In this document: in pieces, positions 41,821-51,474 of the stretch
Position numbering within the stretch: position 1 is the first letter of the stretch
Layout: each line of letters begins with the position of its first letter
Notes under the pieces: generated by a model
The model's input: the letters and a program-made list of their open reading frames with translations, nothing else
Told to the model about the DNA's origin: nothing
Database searches by the model: none
Assembly: GCF_016735595.1 (NCBI RefSeq)
Contig: NZ_JAERRB010000010.1
Location: 1 to 64,000 of the forward strand
DNA: 64,000 bases
From: Chryseolinea lacunae
GTDB lineage: Bacteria; Bacteroidota; Bacteroidia; Cytophagales; Cyclobacteriaceae
Direction: 5' to 3'
Translations under genes and position numbers: made by a program

Positions 41821-42684
41821 TCAGATATAAATGATGAGGTAGAAGCTGACAATCCACAGCAACAGGGTGACAATGATGAACTTGTCTTTCAGCAGGATGG
41901 TGGTGGGCGATCCGCTGTTCTGCGACACAAACGTGATTTGCAGATAACGCATCACGCCGGCAATCACAAAGATGGTGGTGCCAAAGAGCCATTGTGTGTT
42001 CAGACGCTGCGTCACCTCGGGCGACACGGTATACATAATGTAAGCAACGATGATGATACCGGCAAAGATGGCGAGACAGGCGTTGATGAACTCTACGTTA
42101 TAATTTCGTGACGATTTCCGCACAAACTCTCCTTCTTTTCCCAGCACAAGGTCGTCGCGGCGTTTGGCGAGCGCCAGCAGCAGTGACAACAGCATCACCA
42201 TGATGGCCAGCCAATGCGACACATACACATCAGACAGCACGCTGCCCGAATAGATCCGGAACAGAAACCCCGAAGCCACAATAAAAATGTCGACGATGGA
42301 TAAATTTTTTAACCCAAAGGTGTAGGCTACGTTCATACACCCGTATATGCTGAGCAGAATGAGAAAGTTACGGTTGAGTGTGAAGGCGATGAGCAGGGCA
42401 CTGGCGATGAGCACGGCCATGATCCCAAAACTCACGTAGACGTTCGCCTCACCCGAAGCCAGCGGCCGGAAACGTTTTTTGGGGTGCAAACGGTCTACTT
42501 CACGGTCCCGGAAGTCATTGAGGATGTAGATGGCGCTGGCCATGAAGCTGAACGCAAAGAATCCCTGGATTAGGTTGGGGTACAGGTCCCAATCAAAGGC
42601 CTGACCCGCGAAAAAGATCGGAACGAAGATGAACGTGTTCTTAGCCCATTGGTGAACCCGAATGAGTTTGATGTAAGCCAGCAT
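41821..42684 (-). CDS. Decaprenyl-phosphate phosphoribosyltransferase-like UbiA prenyltransferase
   Basis: 287 residues, about eight or nine helices. The UbiA motif 1 is NDFRDREVDRLHPKKRFRP (about 56-74), the form seen in mycobacterial Rv3806c-type enzymes that join PRPP to decaprenyl phosphate. It should make polyprenyl-phosphoryl-5-phosphoribose in the inner membrane, the first lipid step toward ribose- or arabinose-containing glycans. No DprE1/DprE2 pair lies in the window. It is coupled to the HAD phosphatase gene downstream. A quinone prenyltransferase is less likely, given the HPKKRFRP motif and the neighbours. Confidence 0.85.
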   Translation of the reverse strand: MLAYIKLIRVHQWAKNTFIFVPIFFAGQAFDWDLYPNLIQGFFAFSFMASAIYILNDFRDREVDRLHPKKRFRPLASGEANVYVSFGIMAVLIASALLIAFTLNRNFLILLSIYGCMNVAYTFGLKNLSIVDIFIVASGFLFRIYSGSVLSDVYVSHWLAIMVMLLSLLLALAKRRDDLVLGKEGEFVRKSSRNYNVEFINACLAIFAGIIIVAYIMYTVSPEVTQRLNTQWLFGTTIFVIAGVMRYLQITFVSQNSGSPTTILLKDKFIIVTLLLWIVSFYLIIYI

Positions 42685-42794
42685 AGACGGTTTTTCGTAA
42701 ATATAAAGGGTTGAAACAATCCTGCTGTATAACTGCCGAATATTTTTGAAGGCTACGATTTTTTAATGAACTTTGATACCTTATGCCCTAGTGT

Positions 42795-45008
42795 ATGGAT
42801 TTACAAACCCTGTTTCGTGTTCTCTGGAAAAAACGTTGGATACTGATTGTCATTCCGATGATCTCGGTGGGAGGGGCCTTCCTCATCCGCATGCTGGGCG
42901 AATGGAAGTATAGGTCGTCGGCTCAAATGGCCACCGGCATCACCATCACCGACGAGTTGATCGACAATGGCAAGTATTTCAACCCCTACGAAATGCAGAT
43001 CACGTTCACCAACCTGATCGAGCAAATCAAGTCGCGGGTAGTTCTCACGCAGGTATCCTACAGGTTGCTGCTGCGCGATTTAGACGGAAAAGAAATGCCC
43101 TTCCGAAAACCGTCCGAAACAAAGCTCGAAGAGCTGGCCAACATCAACATCAACAGCTATAAGGCTGATTTCGAAAAGATACTCACTGAAAAACTGGAGA
43201 GTCAATCGCTGCTCGACCTCACCGACCCTAAACAAAAGCTCATCAAAAAAGTGATGGATGTTTATGGCTATAATTATGAATCCCTCAATGAAGAGCTCGC
43301 CATCAACCGCATCAACATCTCGGATTATATAGAGATCAGCTACACCTCCGAAAGTCCTTACCTGTCGGCCTATGTGGTGAACACACTTTGCACGGAGTTT
43401 ATCCGCTACTACACCAATATCAAACTGAGCCGGTCCAACGTGTCGCTGGAGTCGTTGCAATCCATTGTGGAGCAACGGAAGCAATACCTGGCGGAGAAGA
43501 CCGAGGGCTTGAAAAACTTTCAGGCCAACCATGAAATGATCAACTCCGAAGCCCAGGGCGCCAGCAAAATCCGCCAGATCCAGGACTACGAAGATCAGAT
43601 TGCCGACGAGCAAAAGAAGATTCGCGGTGCCGAGCTTTCACTCGCCAACATGGAGATGAAAATTGAACAGGCCAGCAGCAGCACAGGCAACAAGCCCAAC
43701 GCGCGGATTGTTGATCTCAAGAAAAAAATAAACGTATTCAACGAACGCTACATCGCTGGCGGGCAGACCGACCAAATCCTGCTCGATAGTATCACCCTTT
43801 TCCGCAATCAGCTGCAGGGTCTCCTCAACGCCGCCGTAGAAGTTCCCAAACTTTCGCCGGTAGAGTTTAATGCTCTGAAAGACAAGCGCGACCAAACGAA
43901 AATCGATCTTGAAATTTCAAGAGAGAACCTGGTGTCGCTCAACAATATATTGAACTCCATCCGCTATAGCGTGGGCAACTTTGCCAGCCGCGAAGCTGTG
44001 AACCAGGCTATGGGCAAGGAAGTGGAAGTGGCCCGTGAAGAATACCTCGCCGCACAGGCCCGCTACAACGAAGCCCGCGAGAAGTTGGTCACCAACAAAA
44101 TGCCCCTCAAACAAGTAGTGGTTGGAGAGGTGGCCGAAAAGCCCGAGTCACGCAAAACCATCGTGTTCATGGTCTTCACCGGCGTGCTCAGCTTTGGACT
44201 GTGCGCCTTCGTGATCATCCTGCTGGAAATGCTCGACACCCGCATTAAAACACCACAACGATTCAAAAATCTGGCAAAACTTCCCCTGGCCGGCGCCCTC
44301 GAACAATTGCCGAAATCGGTTGGACAACCTACGTGGAATTTCTTCAATGCCAGCAATGAATCGACCGAACTGAACCGCCTCAATCACGACCTGCGGAAGA
44401 TTCGCTATGAAATTGAAAACAAAAAAGGCCAGGTGGTGCTCGTCACCAGCACCAAGAAGGGGCAGGGCAAATCGTTTGCCATCATGTCGCTGGCCTATTC
44501 GCTGGGGTTGATCCACAAGCGCACGCTCATCATCGACACCAACATGCGCAACAACAGCCTCACCGTTATGCTCACGGCACGTTTCAGCCTCAAGCAATTA
44601 ATGGAGTTCTATAACAAGAACACGAAGTTGATCGGCACATCCAAAAGCACCGATCCCAAAGACACCGAAACCAACCTCATCACACCCACCACCAACCCCA
44701 TGGTCGACATCATTGGCAACAAGATGAGTCAGCTGTCGCCTTCGGAAATCATTCCCGGTGGCGACTTCAAAGTGCTGATCGAGTGGTTGAAAGCGCAATA
44801 CGACTATATCATTCTGGAAGGCGCCGGTCTCAACGAATTCTCGGATTCGCGCGAGCTGGTAAAATTTGTAGACCTGGTCATTCCCGTATTCTCCGCCGAC
44901 TCGTCCATCACCGAGGAAGACAAGGAGTCGCTAAACTTTTTGAAATCGCTTCAGAATAAACTCGGACCAGCCATCTTGAACAACGTTCCGAAGGAGGAGA
45001 AAAGTTAG
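42795..45008 (+). CDS. Wzc/GumC-type chain-length protein with degenerate BY-kinase domain
   Basis: 737 residues. A Wzz-type N-terminal part with TM1 (about 15-33), a long coiled periplasmic region (about 200-430) and TM2 (about 455-478) is followed by a cytoplasmic P-loop domain. Walker A is VTSTKKGQGKSFAIM (near 551-565). Walker A' reads IIDTNMR, where BY-kinases have DxD, and the Walker B site reads IILEGAG instead of an Asp-containing motif. There is no Tyr-rich C-terminal cluster. It would control polymer length and export. The lack of key Asp and Tyr residues suggests that it binds nucleotide but does not autophosphorylate. It is 6 bp from the MBOAT gene. Confidence 0.87.
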   Translation: MDLQTLFRVLWKKRWILIVIPMISVGGAFLIRMLGEWKYRSSAQMATGITITDELIDNGKYFNPYEMQITFTNLIEQIKSRVVLTQVSYRLLLRDLDGKEMPFRKPSETKLEELANININSYKADFEKILTEKLESQSLLDLTDPKQKLIKKVMDVYGYNYESLNEELAINRINISDYIEISYTSESPYLSAYVVNTLCTEFIRYYTNIKLSRSNVSLESLQSIVEQRKQYLAEKTEGLKNFQANHEMINSEAQGASKIRQIQDYEDQIADEQKKIRGAELSLANMEMKIEQASSSTGNKPNARIVDLKKKINVFNERYIAGGQTDQILLDSITLFRNQLQGLLNAAVEVPKLSPVEFNALKDKRDQTKIDLEISRENLVSLNNILNSIRYSVGNFASREAVNQAMGKEVEVAREEYLAAQARYNEAREKLVTNKMPLKQVVVGEVAEKPESRKTIVFMVFTGVLSFGLCAFVIILLEMLDTRIKTPQRFKNLAKLPLAGALEQLPKSVGQPTWNFFNASNESTELNRLNHDLRKIRYEIENKKGQVVLVTSTKKGQGKSFAIMSLAYSLGLIHKRTLIIDTNMRNNSLTVMLTARFSLKQLMEFYNKNTKLIGTSKSTDPKDTETNLITPTTNPMVDIIGNKMSQLSPSEIIPGGDFKVLIEWLKAQYDYIILEGAGLNEFSDSRELVKFVDLVIPVFSADSSITEEDKESLNFLKSLQNKLGPAILNNVPKEEKS

Positions 45009-45014
45009 CGGTCT

Positions 45015-46397
45015 ATGCTCTTCAGTTCGCCCGAATTCATTTTTGCATTTCTACCGGTAACCCTGGTTGTTTACTTCCTGCTGGCGTCCAACCGGCAGAT
45101 CGCGAACTCCCGGCTCTGGCTCCTGGTGGCCTCGCTGTTTTTCTACGGCTGGTGGAATTACAACAATCTTATTCTCATCGGGTTGTCGATGATCTTCAAT
45201 TTCTCGTTTGGCAACCTCATCATCAAACACCGGAAGAAGTGGCTGCTCACGCTGGGTGTTTCGGTGAACCTTGTCGTACTGTTTTACTATAAATACGCCA
45301 ACTTCTTCCTTACCAACTTCAACACGCTATTCGAAGGACACTATAGCCTGCTCAACGTGATCTTGCCGCTGGGGGTGAGCTTCTTCACGTTCACACAAAT
45401 TGCCTACCTGGTCGACAGCTATCAGGGCAAAGTTGGGAACTATAAGTTTTCGAACTACTGCCTGTTCGTGACCTTCTTTCCCCACCTGATTGCCGGGCCC
45501 ATCGTGCACCACACACAGCTGATGCCGCAGTTTGAGGACCAGAAGAATGCAAACCTGAATTCGTGGAATTTTGCCCGTGGGATGTTTATTTTTAACCTGG
45601 GTTTAGCTAAGAAAATCATCATTGCCGACACGCTTTCCACCATTGTGTCGAAGGGATATGCCGACACGGCGCTGCTCACCACGTTGCAAGCCTGGGTCAC
45701 GTCGCTGGCCTATTCGGTGCAGCTCTATTTTGACTTCAGCGGCTATTCAGACATGGCCATTGGTTTAGGATTGTTGTTTAATATAGACTTCCCGCTCAAC
45801 TTCAATTCGCCCTACCGCGCCAAGAACATTCAGGACTTCTGGCGTCGCTGGCACATCACGTTGAGTCAATTTTTGAGAGATTACATTTATGTGCCACTGG
45901 GGGGAAATCGTTCGGGCGAGTGGGCCACGGCACGCAACCTCATGATCACCTTCATCCTGGGCGGTATCTGGCACGGGGCGGGGTGGACGTATATATTCTG
46001 GGGATTTTTGCATGGCGCGGCGCTGGTCATTCACCGGCAGTTCACCAAGCTCAAGATTGCGATTCCCGATTGGCTTGGGGTGGCTGTTACGTTCTTTTAC
46101 GTGAACATCACCTGGGTTTTCTTTCGAGCGCCTTCTTGGACAGCGGCAACCGATTTGCTGCGCGCCATGTTTGGCGTGGGCGCGAAAATGTCGGAGGTAT
46201 CGCTGGTGAGCGATTACTATTCGGCACCCATCTGGGTGGCAGCGGCCATTCTGTTGTTCACCAAAAACACAAACGAGCTGGGGGCAGAATTCAAACCCGA
46301 TACCCGTCGTCTCGTGACGCTGGTGCTCGTGATCCTGATAAATTTACTGTTCCTGAATTCGGCGACGAACCAGGAGTTTTTATACTTTGATTTTTAA
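45015..46397 (+). CDS. MBOAT-family O-acyltransferase (AlgI-like)
   Basis: 460 residues, about ten helices. MBOAT signatures: LVTFFPHLIAGPIVHHTQLMPQF-type segment (here FVTFFPHLIAGPIVHH), DFWRRWHITLSQFLRDYIYVPLG, and the catalytic-His region GGIWHGAGWTYIFWGFLHG. It moves acyl groups from the cytoplasmic side, handing them to a periplasmic partner for O-acetylation of a polysaccharide. It is followed 4 bp later by an AlgJ/DltD-like gene, the expected partner, and preceded by the Wzc-like gene. Confidence 0.93.
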   Translation: MLFSSPEFIFAFLPVTLVVYFLLASNRQIANSRLWLLVASLFFYGWWNYNNLILIGLSMIFNFSFGNLIIKHRKKWLLTLGVSVNLVVLFYYKYANFFLTNFNTLFEGHYSLLNVILPLGVSFFTFTQIAYLVDSYQGKVGNYKFSNYCLFVTFFPHLIAGPIVHHTQLMPQFEDQKNANLNSWNFARGMFIFNLGLAKKIIIADTLSTIVSKGYADTALLTTLQAWVTSLAYSVQLYFDFSGYSDMAIGLGLLFNIDFPLNFNSPYRAKNIQDFWRRWHITLSQFLRDYIYVPLGGNRSGEWATARNLMITFILGGIWHGAGWTYIFWGFLHGAALVIHRQFTKLKIAIPDWLGVAVTFFYVNITWVFFRAPSWTAATDLLRAMFGVGAKMSEVSLVSDYYSAPIWVAAAILLFTKNTNELGAEFKPDTRRLVTLVLVILINLLFLNSATNQEFLYFDF

Positions 46398-46401
46398 CGC
46401 T

Positions 46402-47340
46402 ATGTCGGCCAAGAAATTTTTGATTCGATGTGCACTCGTAGTCATTTTGCTCACCGCGGTGCTGGTGGCCATCAATGCCTATGTGGATCTCTATGGGCTT
46501 TTTCGCCCGGCAGGAGAACGCCATCTGTCGATCTATAGCGACGAGCGCACCAGCAAATATCTGCTGGCACACCGTTATGTGCCGGAGAATTTTCAAGGCT
46601 ACATCCTTGGTCCGTCTTTATCGGCCAACCTGAACCCAAAGCTCATCACCGAATACAAAATCTACAACCTCAGCATGATGGGCGCCAACATCACCGAACA
46701 AAAAGCGGTGGTCGACAAAGCCCTGGAGCGCAAAGCCCCCGAGTTTGTGATCGTGTGCCTGCACCCATACCTCACCCAGGATCATGGCATGAAAACAGGC
46801 ATGATCAACCCCAAGGAATATTATGGCGCGCTCGGCTCCATGAGTCTTTACAAAACGTATGCGATCAAGTTTATCCGCGAGCACAACCTGATGACGCGCA
46901 AGTATCCGTCAAACCAATACAACGACTACGGCTATAATTTCTACGACAAGATTTTGCAGGTGATGCCGGTGGAGGAGAAGATTCAGGAACAGTTGAAACG
47001 TCCGGATGCTATCAAAACCGCTATCGATTCGGTGGCGCTTCAGGAGTTCACCACCTTGATGAACACCTTTCGTGAAAAGAATGTGAAGGTGATCGGCTAT
47101 TTCCATCCATTACCCTTCCCGTTGTACGACAAGTTCAGGGCGCCGCTCACGGCCTATCAGCAAACGATGCGTGATGTTCTGGGGAATGATGTGCGCGTTG
47201 TGGATTTCAACACGCCCGACTATGAATTTTTCACAAAGGATTTGAGCAACTATATTGATCATGGGCACCTGAGTGAGAAAGGTCAGCAATACTTGTTGCG
47301 TGAAATTCTCACCCAGGCCGCCATGGTGCCCGCCCGTTAG
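46402..47340 (+). CDS. DltD/AlgJ-like SGNH periplasmic acyl-transfer partner
   Basis: 312 residues from ATG 46402 (MSAKKFLIRCALVVILLTAVLV, an uncleaved anchor). The sequence GPSLSANLNP is in the position of the GxSxS nucleophile loop of AlgJ/DltD-like proteins, and IDHGHLSEKGQQYL near the C-terminus supplies the DxxH dyad. It should finish O-acylation started by the MBOAT protein on the outer side of the inner membrane. The nucleophile loop is atypical (usual GSSRS), so activity should be judged carefully. Its 3' end overlaps the convergent FkbM gene by 4 bp. Confidence 0.75.
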   Translation: MSAKKFLIRCALVVILLTAVLVAINAYVDLYGLFRPAGERHLSIYSDERTSKYLLAHRYVPENFQGYILGPSLSANLNPKLITEYKIYNLSMMGANITEQKAVVDKALERKAPEFVIVCLHPYLTQDHGMKTGMINPKEYYGALGSMSLYKTYAIKFIREHNLMTRKYPSNQYNDYGYNFYDKILQVMPVEEKIQEQLKRPDAIKTAIDSVALQEFTTLMNTFREKNVKVIGYFHPLPFPLYDKFRAPLTAYQQTMRDVLGNDVRVVDFNTPDYEFFTKDLSNYIDHGHLSEKGQQYLLREILTQAAMVPAR

Positions 47341-48101
47341 GCGCGCACGCAGATCAGGTTTTCGCCCGACACCAGCAGGGCAAAGTTTTCTTCTTTGATT
47401 GATTCGAAAAATACGCGGGAGCAACCGGGTTTCATCCGGTCGTGAAGCTCCACCACAATGGTCTTGGTTTTGGGAAGCCATTTTTCGGCACCCGATTCAA
47501 ACACTTCCTTCTCGGCACCTTCGATATCGATTTTCAACAAGTCGATGGTCTTCAGGTTGTATTGCTCCATCAGATCCGACACCGACAAGGCTTGCACGGC
47601 GCCATCTTTTTTGCTTGTGTTTTCTTCCACCATAAATCCCCAATCGCCATAGCCGGGATTGTTGATGATCAGCTCTTCCTTCTTGTTCCAGAGGGCGGCT
47701 TGCAGGGGGATGATGTTTTTATAGGATGCGGTATTTTTTTTCAGCTGCTGAAAGTTTCCGGTCTCCGGCTCAATGGCAATGATCTTGGCGTTGGGATAGC
47801 GATTGGCAAAATAGACAGAAGCCAAACCGATGTTTGCCCCTGCGTCTATGATCACTCCTAAGTCAGAAGGAATGGCCATGCCGAAATCTTTATCGAGATC
47901 ATATTCCTTTAAGAGGAACACCTGTTTAAATACCAGCTGATCAGAGTTGCCGGCGCGCAGGGAAATGGGATAGCGCGCATCGGCCACGTTGAGGGTGGCG
48001 GTCTTTTTTAGTTTCAGTTTGATGAAAAGCTTTAACCCATTCCACCAGCCGTAGTTCATGATGCATAAACCCAGTTCGTAAAAACGTACTCTATTTCTCA
48101 T
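47337..48101 (-). CDS. FkbM-family methyltransferase
   Basis: 254 residues. SAM-binding core VIIDAGANIGLASVYFANRYPNAKIIAIEPE, followed by the family's middle strand block (IIPLQAALWNKKEELIINN) and IDLLKIDIEGAEKEVFES, the typical FkbM ending. It probably O-methylates a sugar hydroxyl in the glycan made by this cluster. It is coupled to the next methyltransferase gene upstream (1-bp gap). The target cannot be told. Confidence 0.9.
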   Translation of the reverse strand: MRNRVRFYELGLCIMNYGWWNGLKLFIKLKLKKTATLNVADARYPISLRAGNSDQLVFKQVFLLKEYDLDKDFGMAIPSDLGVIIDAGANIGLASVYFANRYPNAKIIAIEPETGNFQQLKKNTASYKNIIPLQAALWNKKEELIINNPGYGDWGFMVEENTSKKDGAVQALSVSDLMEQYNLKTIDLLKIDIEGAEKEVFESGAEKWLPKTKTIVVELHDRMKPGCSRVFFESIKEENFALLVSGENLICVRA

Positions 48102-48102
48102 G

Positions 48103-48840
48103 CTATTTGAACCGGCTTAAGATTCTGGATTTGAAGATGGCCTTGAAGATGTCGGCCGTAGCGCCCATGGCAGCGAGATATTCACCACCGAGGCTTCGCT
48201 TGGGAACGATGTGTTCATACATGGTCTGGTCCCAAACCGTTGTGAAGTATTTTTTCAGCTCCGCGTCTGTGGGTTCCACCACATAGTCGATGCGGTCTTT
48301 CCATTCATAGTTCACGGTGAAGATTTGCTGCTGTGTGCGTTGCAGAATTTTCCAGCCAAACGAATTGCGCGGCAGGTAGTGGAGGAAGAGGTCGCCGAAG
48401 TCGTGCGTGGCAGTCATGCCCAACCGTTGTTTGTCAACGATTACGATCTTCTTATCGATTTCCAGCAGCACCCACCGGTGGGCTCCGCGGGGAATCATGA
48501 ACTCCCCGATCAGGGAGGGGGCTTCCAGGTATCCGCCTTTGCCCACGCGGCTAAGTTCGTCCATGAACACGGCGGGGTCGTCAACGTGCTCCACCACATG
48601 GCAGCAGATCACATAGTCGAACTCGTTGTCCTTAAACGGCAGGGTTTCGCCGTCGGCCTGAACAAAGCGTTGCTTCTTTAAGACTTTGATGTCACCGGCA
48701 CGATGATAGTTATCATCCACATATTTGTCGGTTACTACGTTTGCACGCGGATGCGGATTGTGACCGCTGCCCACATCAAGCACACTGGCCTGACTGGGAA
48801 TTTTAAGCTTTAGTCGAGAGGTAGGGTTGCTTACTTTCAT
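48103..48840 (-). CDS. Class I SAM-dependent methyltransferase
   Basis: 245 residues from ATG 48840. Motif I is LDVGSGHNPHPRANVVTDK; the post-I region YVICCHVVEHVDDPAVFMDELSRVGKGGYLEAPSL is the methyltransf_11 type. Together with the FkbM gene next to it, it likely decorates glycan or lipid. The divergent flippase gene starts 52 bp away, so the shared 48841-48892 region carries the promoters of both. Confidence 0.88.
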   Translation of the reverse strand: MKVSNPTSRLKLKIPSQASVLDVGSGHNPHPRANVVTDKYVDDNYHRAGDIKVLKKQRFVQADGETLPFKDNEFDYVICCHVVEHVDDPAVFMDELSRVGKGGYLEAPSLIGEFMIPRGAHRWVLLEIDKKIVIVDKQRLGMTATHDFGDLFLHYLPRNSFGWKILQRTQQQIFTVNYEWKDRIDYVVEPTDAELKKYFTTVWDQTMYEHIVPKRSLGGEYLAAMGATADIFKAIFKSRILSRFK

Positions 48841-48892
48841 ATGTTTTATCAACTTACGAAGATTCAAAGATAAGGTTAATTATAACAACTTC

Positions 48893-50221
48893 ATGACCGA
48901 AAAAAATTATTGGGTGCGCGCCAGCACTTACGTTACCCTTCAGCGCCTGGCAATTTTTGTGTTTGGCTTCGGTAGTTACTTCTTCATGGTTCGCTACTTC
49001 TCCAAAGACACATTCGGTGTTTGGACGTTGTTTGTCGTGATCACCTCAGTGGTGGAGATGTCGCGGTCGGCCTTCATCCAAAACGCGTTTGTAAAATTTT
49101 ACAGTCAGCCCAATATCGACAGGTTTTCGCTGACTACCGCGAGTATTACGCTTAATTTTATTTCGACCGTTGTTTTTATTGCCCTGATGTTAGTGCTCAT
49201 CCCAGTCCTCACCATATTCTGGCATACGACAGAAATCTCGGGCCTCATCTTTTGGTATTGTGCCACATCGCTTATTCTGGTTCCTCTCACGCAGCTAAAC
49301 TACCTGGAACAGGCCAACCAAAGTTTCCGTGGTGTGTTTTGGAGCGCCGTTGTGCGCCAGGGTTTTTTCTTTAGCGTGGTGGCCATCTGCTTTCTGTGGG
49401 TGCCCAACCTGTCGCTCAACTTCTTTGCGGCTATGCAGAGCGTTGGGGCCCTGGCCGGCCTCACCTGCGCATGGATTTTATCAAAACAATTCGCTCCCCG
49501 GAAACTGGTGACCGACCGTGCCATGGTGCGCAACCTGTTCAAATTTGGCAAATACATTCTGGGCACCGGCGTGGCATCTACCATTGGTAAAAACGCCGAC
49601 CAGATTCTGTTGGGATCCATCAGCCACAGCTCGGTGGCGCTCTACAACGCGGCCGTGCGCGTCATGAATTTTGTGGAGATTCCCACGTTGTCGATCTCCA
49701 ACATTGTGTATCCCAAAATTGCCGAACGGGCTAACCTGGAGGGGAGTGCTTCTGCAGGGAGACTCTATGAAAAGTCGGTGGCCACCATTGTGGGCATTAT
49801 CCTGCCCGTGATTCTGGGGGTGCTTGTGCTGCCCGACATTGTGTTGCTCATCACGGCCGGAAAAAACTACCTGGAAGCCGCGCCAATTTTGCGGATCATG
49901 GCAACAGCGTCCATCCTGATCCCGTTCAACGTGCAGGTTGGGTCGGCCTTCGAAGTGATTGGCAAGCCCCACGTCAGCTTCTACATCAACATATCGGCCA
50001 ATGTCTTTAACCTCGCGCTCAACATCATTCTCATTCCCAGGCTTGGCATTATGGGGGCTGTGTGGTCGATGCTCTTCACCAATGTTTTTATCTTTGTGGT
50101 GAGCCAGGTCCTGCTCAAGCGCGAGTTGAGTGTTAGCCTCTTCCGCACCGTGCAGCACCTGTTCGATTTTTACAGAAATGCTCCGCAGCAAATCAAAGGT
50201 TTTATATCACGAAAAAAATAG
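48893..50221 (+). CDS. Wzx-type oligosaccharide flippase
   Basis: 442 residues from ATG 48893, with about twelve to fourteen hydrophobic helices and the polysaccharide-biosynthesis pattern: MTEKNYWVRASTYVTLQRLAIF, RYFSKDTFGVWTLFVVIT, and GKNADQILLGSISHSSVALYNAA. It should turn lipid-linked repeat units to the periplasmic face. It starts a long same-strand series: GT4, GT14, AsnB, GT4, TolC-like, giant secreted protein, acyltransferase. Confidence 0.92.
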   Translation: MTEKNYWVRASTYVTLQRLAIFVFGFGSYFFMVRYFSKDTFGVWTLFVVITSVVEMSRSAFIQNAFVKFYSQPNIDRFSLTTASITLNFISTVVFIALMLVLIPVLTIFWHTTEISGLIFWYCATSLILVPLTQLNYLEQANQSFRGVFWSAVVRQGFFFSVVAICFLWVPNLSLNFFAAMQSVGALAGLTCAWILSKQFAPRKLVTDRAMVRNLFKFGKYILGTGVASTIGKNADQILLGSISHSSVALYNAAVRVMNFVEIPTLSISNIVYPKIAERANLEGSASAGRLYEKSVATIVGIILPVILGVLVLPDIVLLITAGKNYLEAAPILRIMATASILIPFNVQVGSAFEVIGKPHVSFYINISANVFNLALNIILIPRLGIMGAVWSMLFTNVFIFVVSQVLLKRELSVSLFRTVQHLFDFYRNAPQQIKGFISRKK

Positions 50222-50222
50222 C

Positions 50223-51434
50223 ATGCCCTACAATTTTGTCATCTTCAGTTTGTCGCAGTGGAACATCAACTACGGCGCAAACATTAAAGACCTCAGCTAC
50301 GAGCTGGCCAAGTCACATCGGGTCTTATATATAGACGTTCCCTTGAAGCGAAAAGATCGCTGGCTGAAGCGGGATCAACCGTTTGTGAAGGAGGTGGAGG
50401 AGCGCATCAAAAGCAAAGAGCTGTTGGTGAAAATTCAGGAAAACCTCTGGCACTACATCCCCACGGAAATACTCGAATCGGTGAACCAGGTCAAGTCGCC
50501 GTCGTTGTTCAACCTTATCAACGGCGTGAACAACAAACGATTTTCCAAGTCAATTTTGAAGGCCGTGAAGCAAATCGGCTTCGAAGATTTTATTCTGATC
50601 AACGACAACGAAGTCTACAACGGCCTCACCATGAAAGAGCTGGTGAAGCCGTCGCTCTATGTATATTACCTGCGCGACAAGCTGGCGGCCATGAAATACT
50701 GGAAGCTGCACGTGGGCCGCGTAGAGCCATCGCTTATCAAGTCGGCCGATGTGGTGGTGGCCAATTCCGAATACCTTTCTGACTACGCATCCGAATTCAA
50801 CCCGCACAGCTACTACGTTGGCCAGGGCTGCGATGTGACGCACTTCCTTACCCGACCACCCCAAGCCAGCATCGACGCCATGCTCAAAGACATTCCCAAG
50901 CCCATTGTGGGCTACATGGGTGCGATCAATGCCGAGCGCCTAGACATTCATTTAATAGAAGGCATGGCCACCAAAATGCCCGACCACAGTTTTGTGTTTA
51001 TCGGCTCCGAAGACCAGGCCTTCAAAGACAGCGCCCTTCACCAACTGAAGAACGTTTATTTCCTGGGCAAGAAAGATTTCTCCGAACTGCCGGCGTTTCT
51101 CTATGGTGTTGATGTGACCATCAACCCACAGGCCATGAACGAAATCACCATTGGCAACTATCCCCGAAAAGTGGATGAATACCTGGCAGCAGGGAAGCCC
51201 GTGGTGGCCACCAAAACGCACGCCATGAACCCGTTTCGCGAGCACGTTTACCTCGGCGAATCTGTGGACGACTATGTGGCGCTCATTCCCAAGGCCATCG
51301 CCGAAAACAGCGAGACAAAGGCCGCAGCACGTCGCGCATTTGCCTTGGAGCATACGTGGAAGAAAAACACAGAGCTCATTCTGGAAGCGATCGAAAAGGT
51401 GAAGCCTGAATCTAAAAAACAGGTGCCTGCCTAA
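50223..51434 (+). CDS. GT4-like glycosyltransferase
   Basis: 403 residues. It begins 1 bp after the flippase stop. The fold is GT-B: NFVIFSLSQWNINYGANIKDLSYELAKSHRVLYIDVPL at the N-terminus, VVVANSEYLSDYASEFN in the middle, and the donor site PIVGYMGAINAERLDIHL followed by the Glu motif INPQAMNEITIGNYPRKVDEYLAAGKPVVAT. It adds one sugar to the repeat unit; donor and linkage unknown. Confidence 0.88.
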   Translation: MPYNFVIFSLSQWNINYGANIKDLSYELAKSHRVLYIDVPLKRKDRWLKRDQPFVKEVEERIKSKELLVKIQENLWHYIPTEILESVNQVKSPSLFNLINGVNNKRFSKSILKAVKQIGFEDFILINDNEVYNGLTMKELVKPSLYVYYLRDKLAAMKYWKLHVGRVEPSLIKSADVVVANSEYLSDYASEFNPHSYYVGQGCDVTHFLTRPPQASIDAMLKDIPKPIVGYMGAINAERLDIHLIEGMATKMPDHSFVFIGSEDQAFKDSALHQLKNVYFLGKKDFSELPAFLYGVDVTINPQAMNEITIGNYPRKVDEYLAAGKPVVATKTHAMNPFREHVYLGESVDDYVALIPKAIAENSETKAAARRAFALEHTWKKNTELILEAIEKVKPESKKQVPA

Positions 51435-51474
51435 CTTTACGAAAGAAACCTAACGCTACTAAAAATCAACGTTT

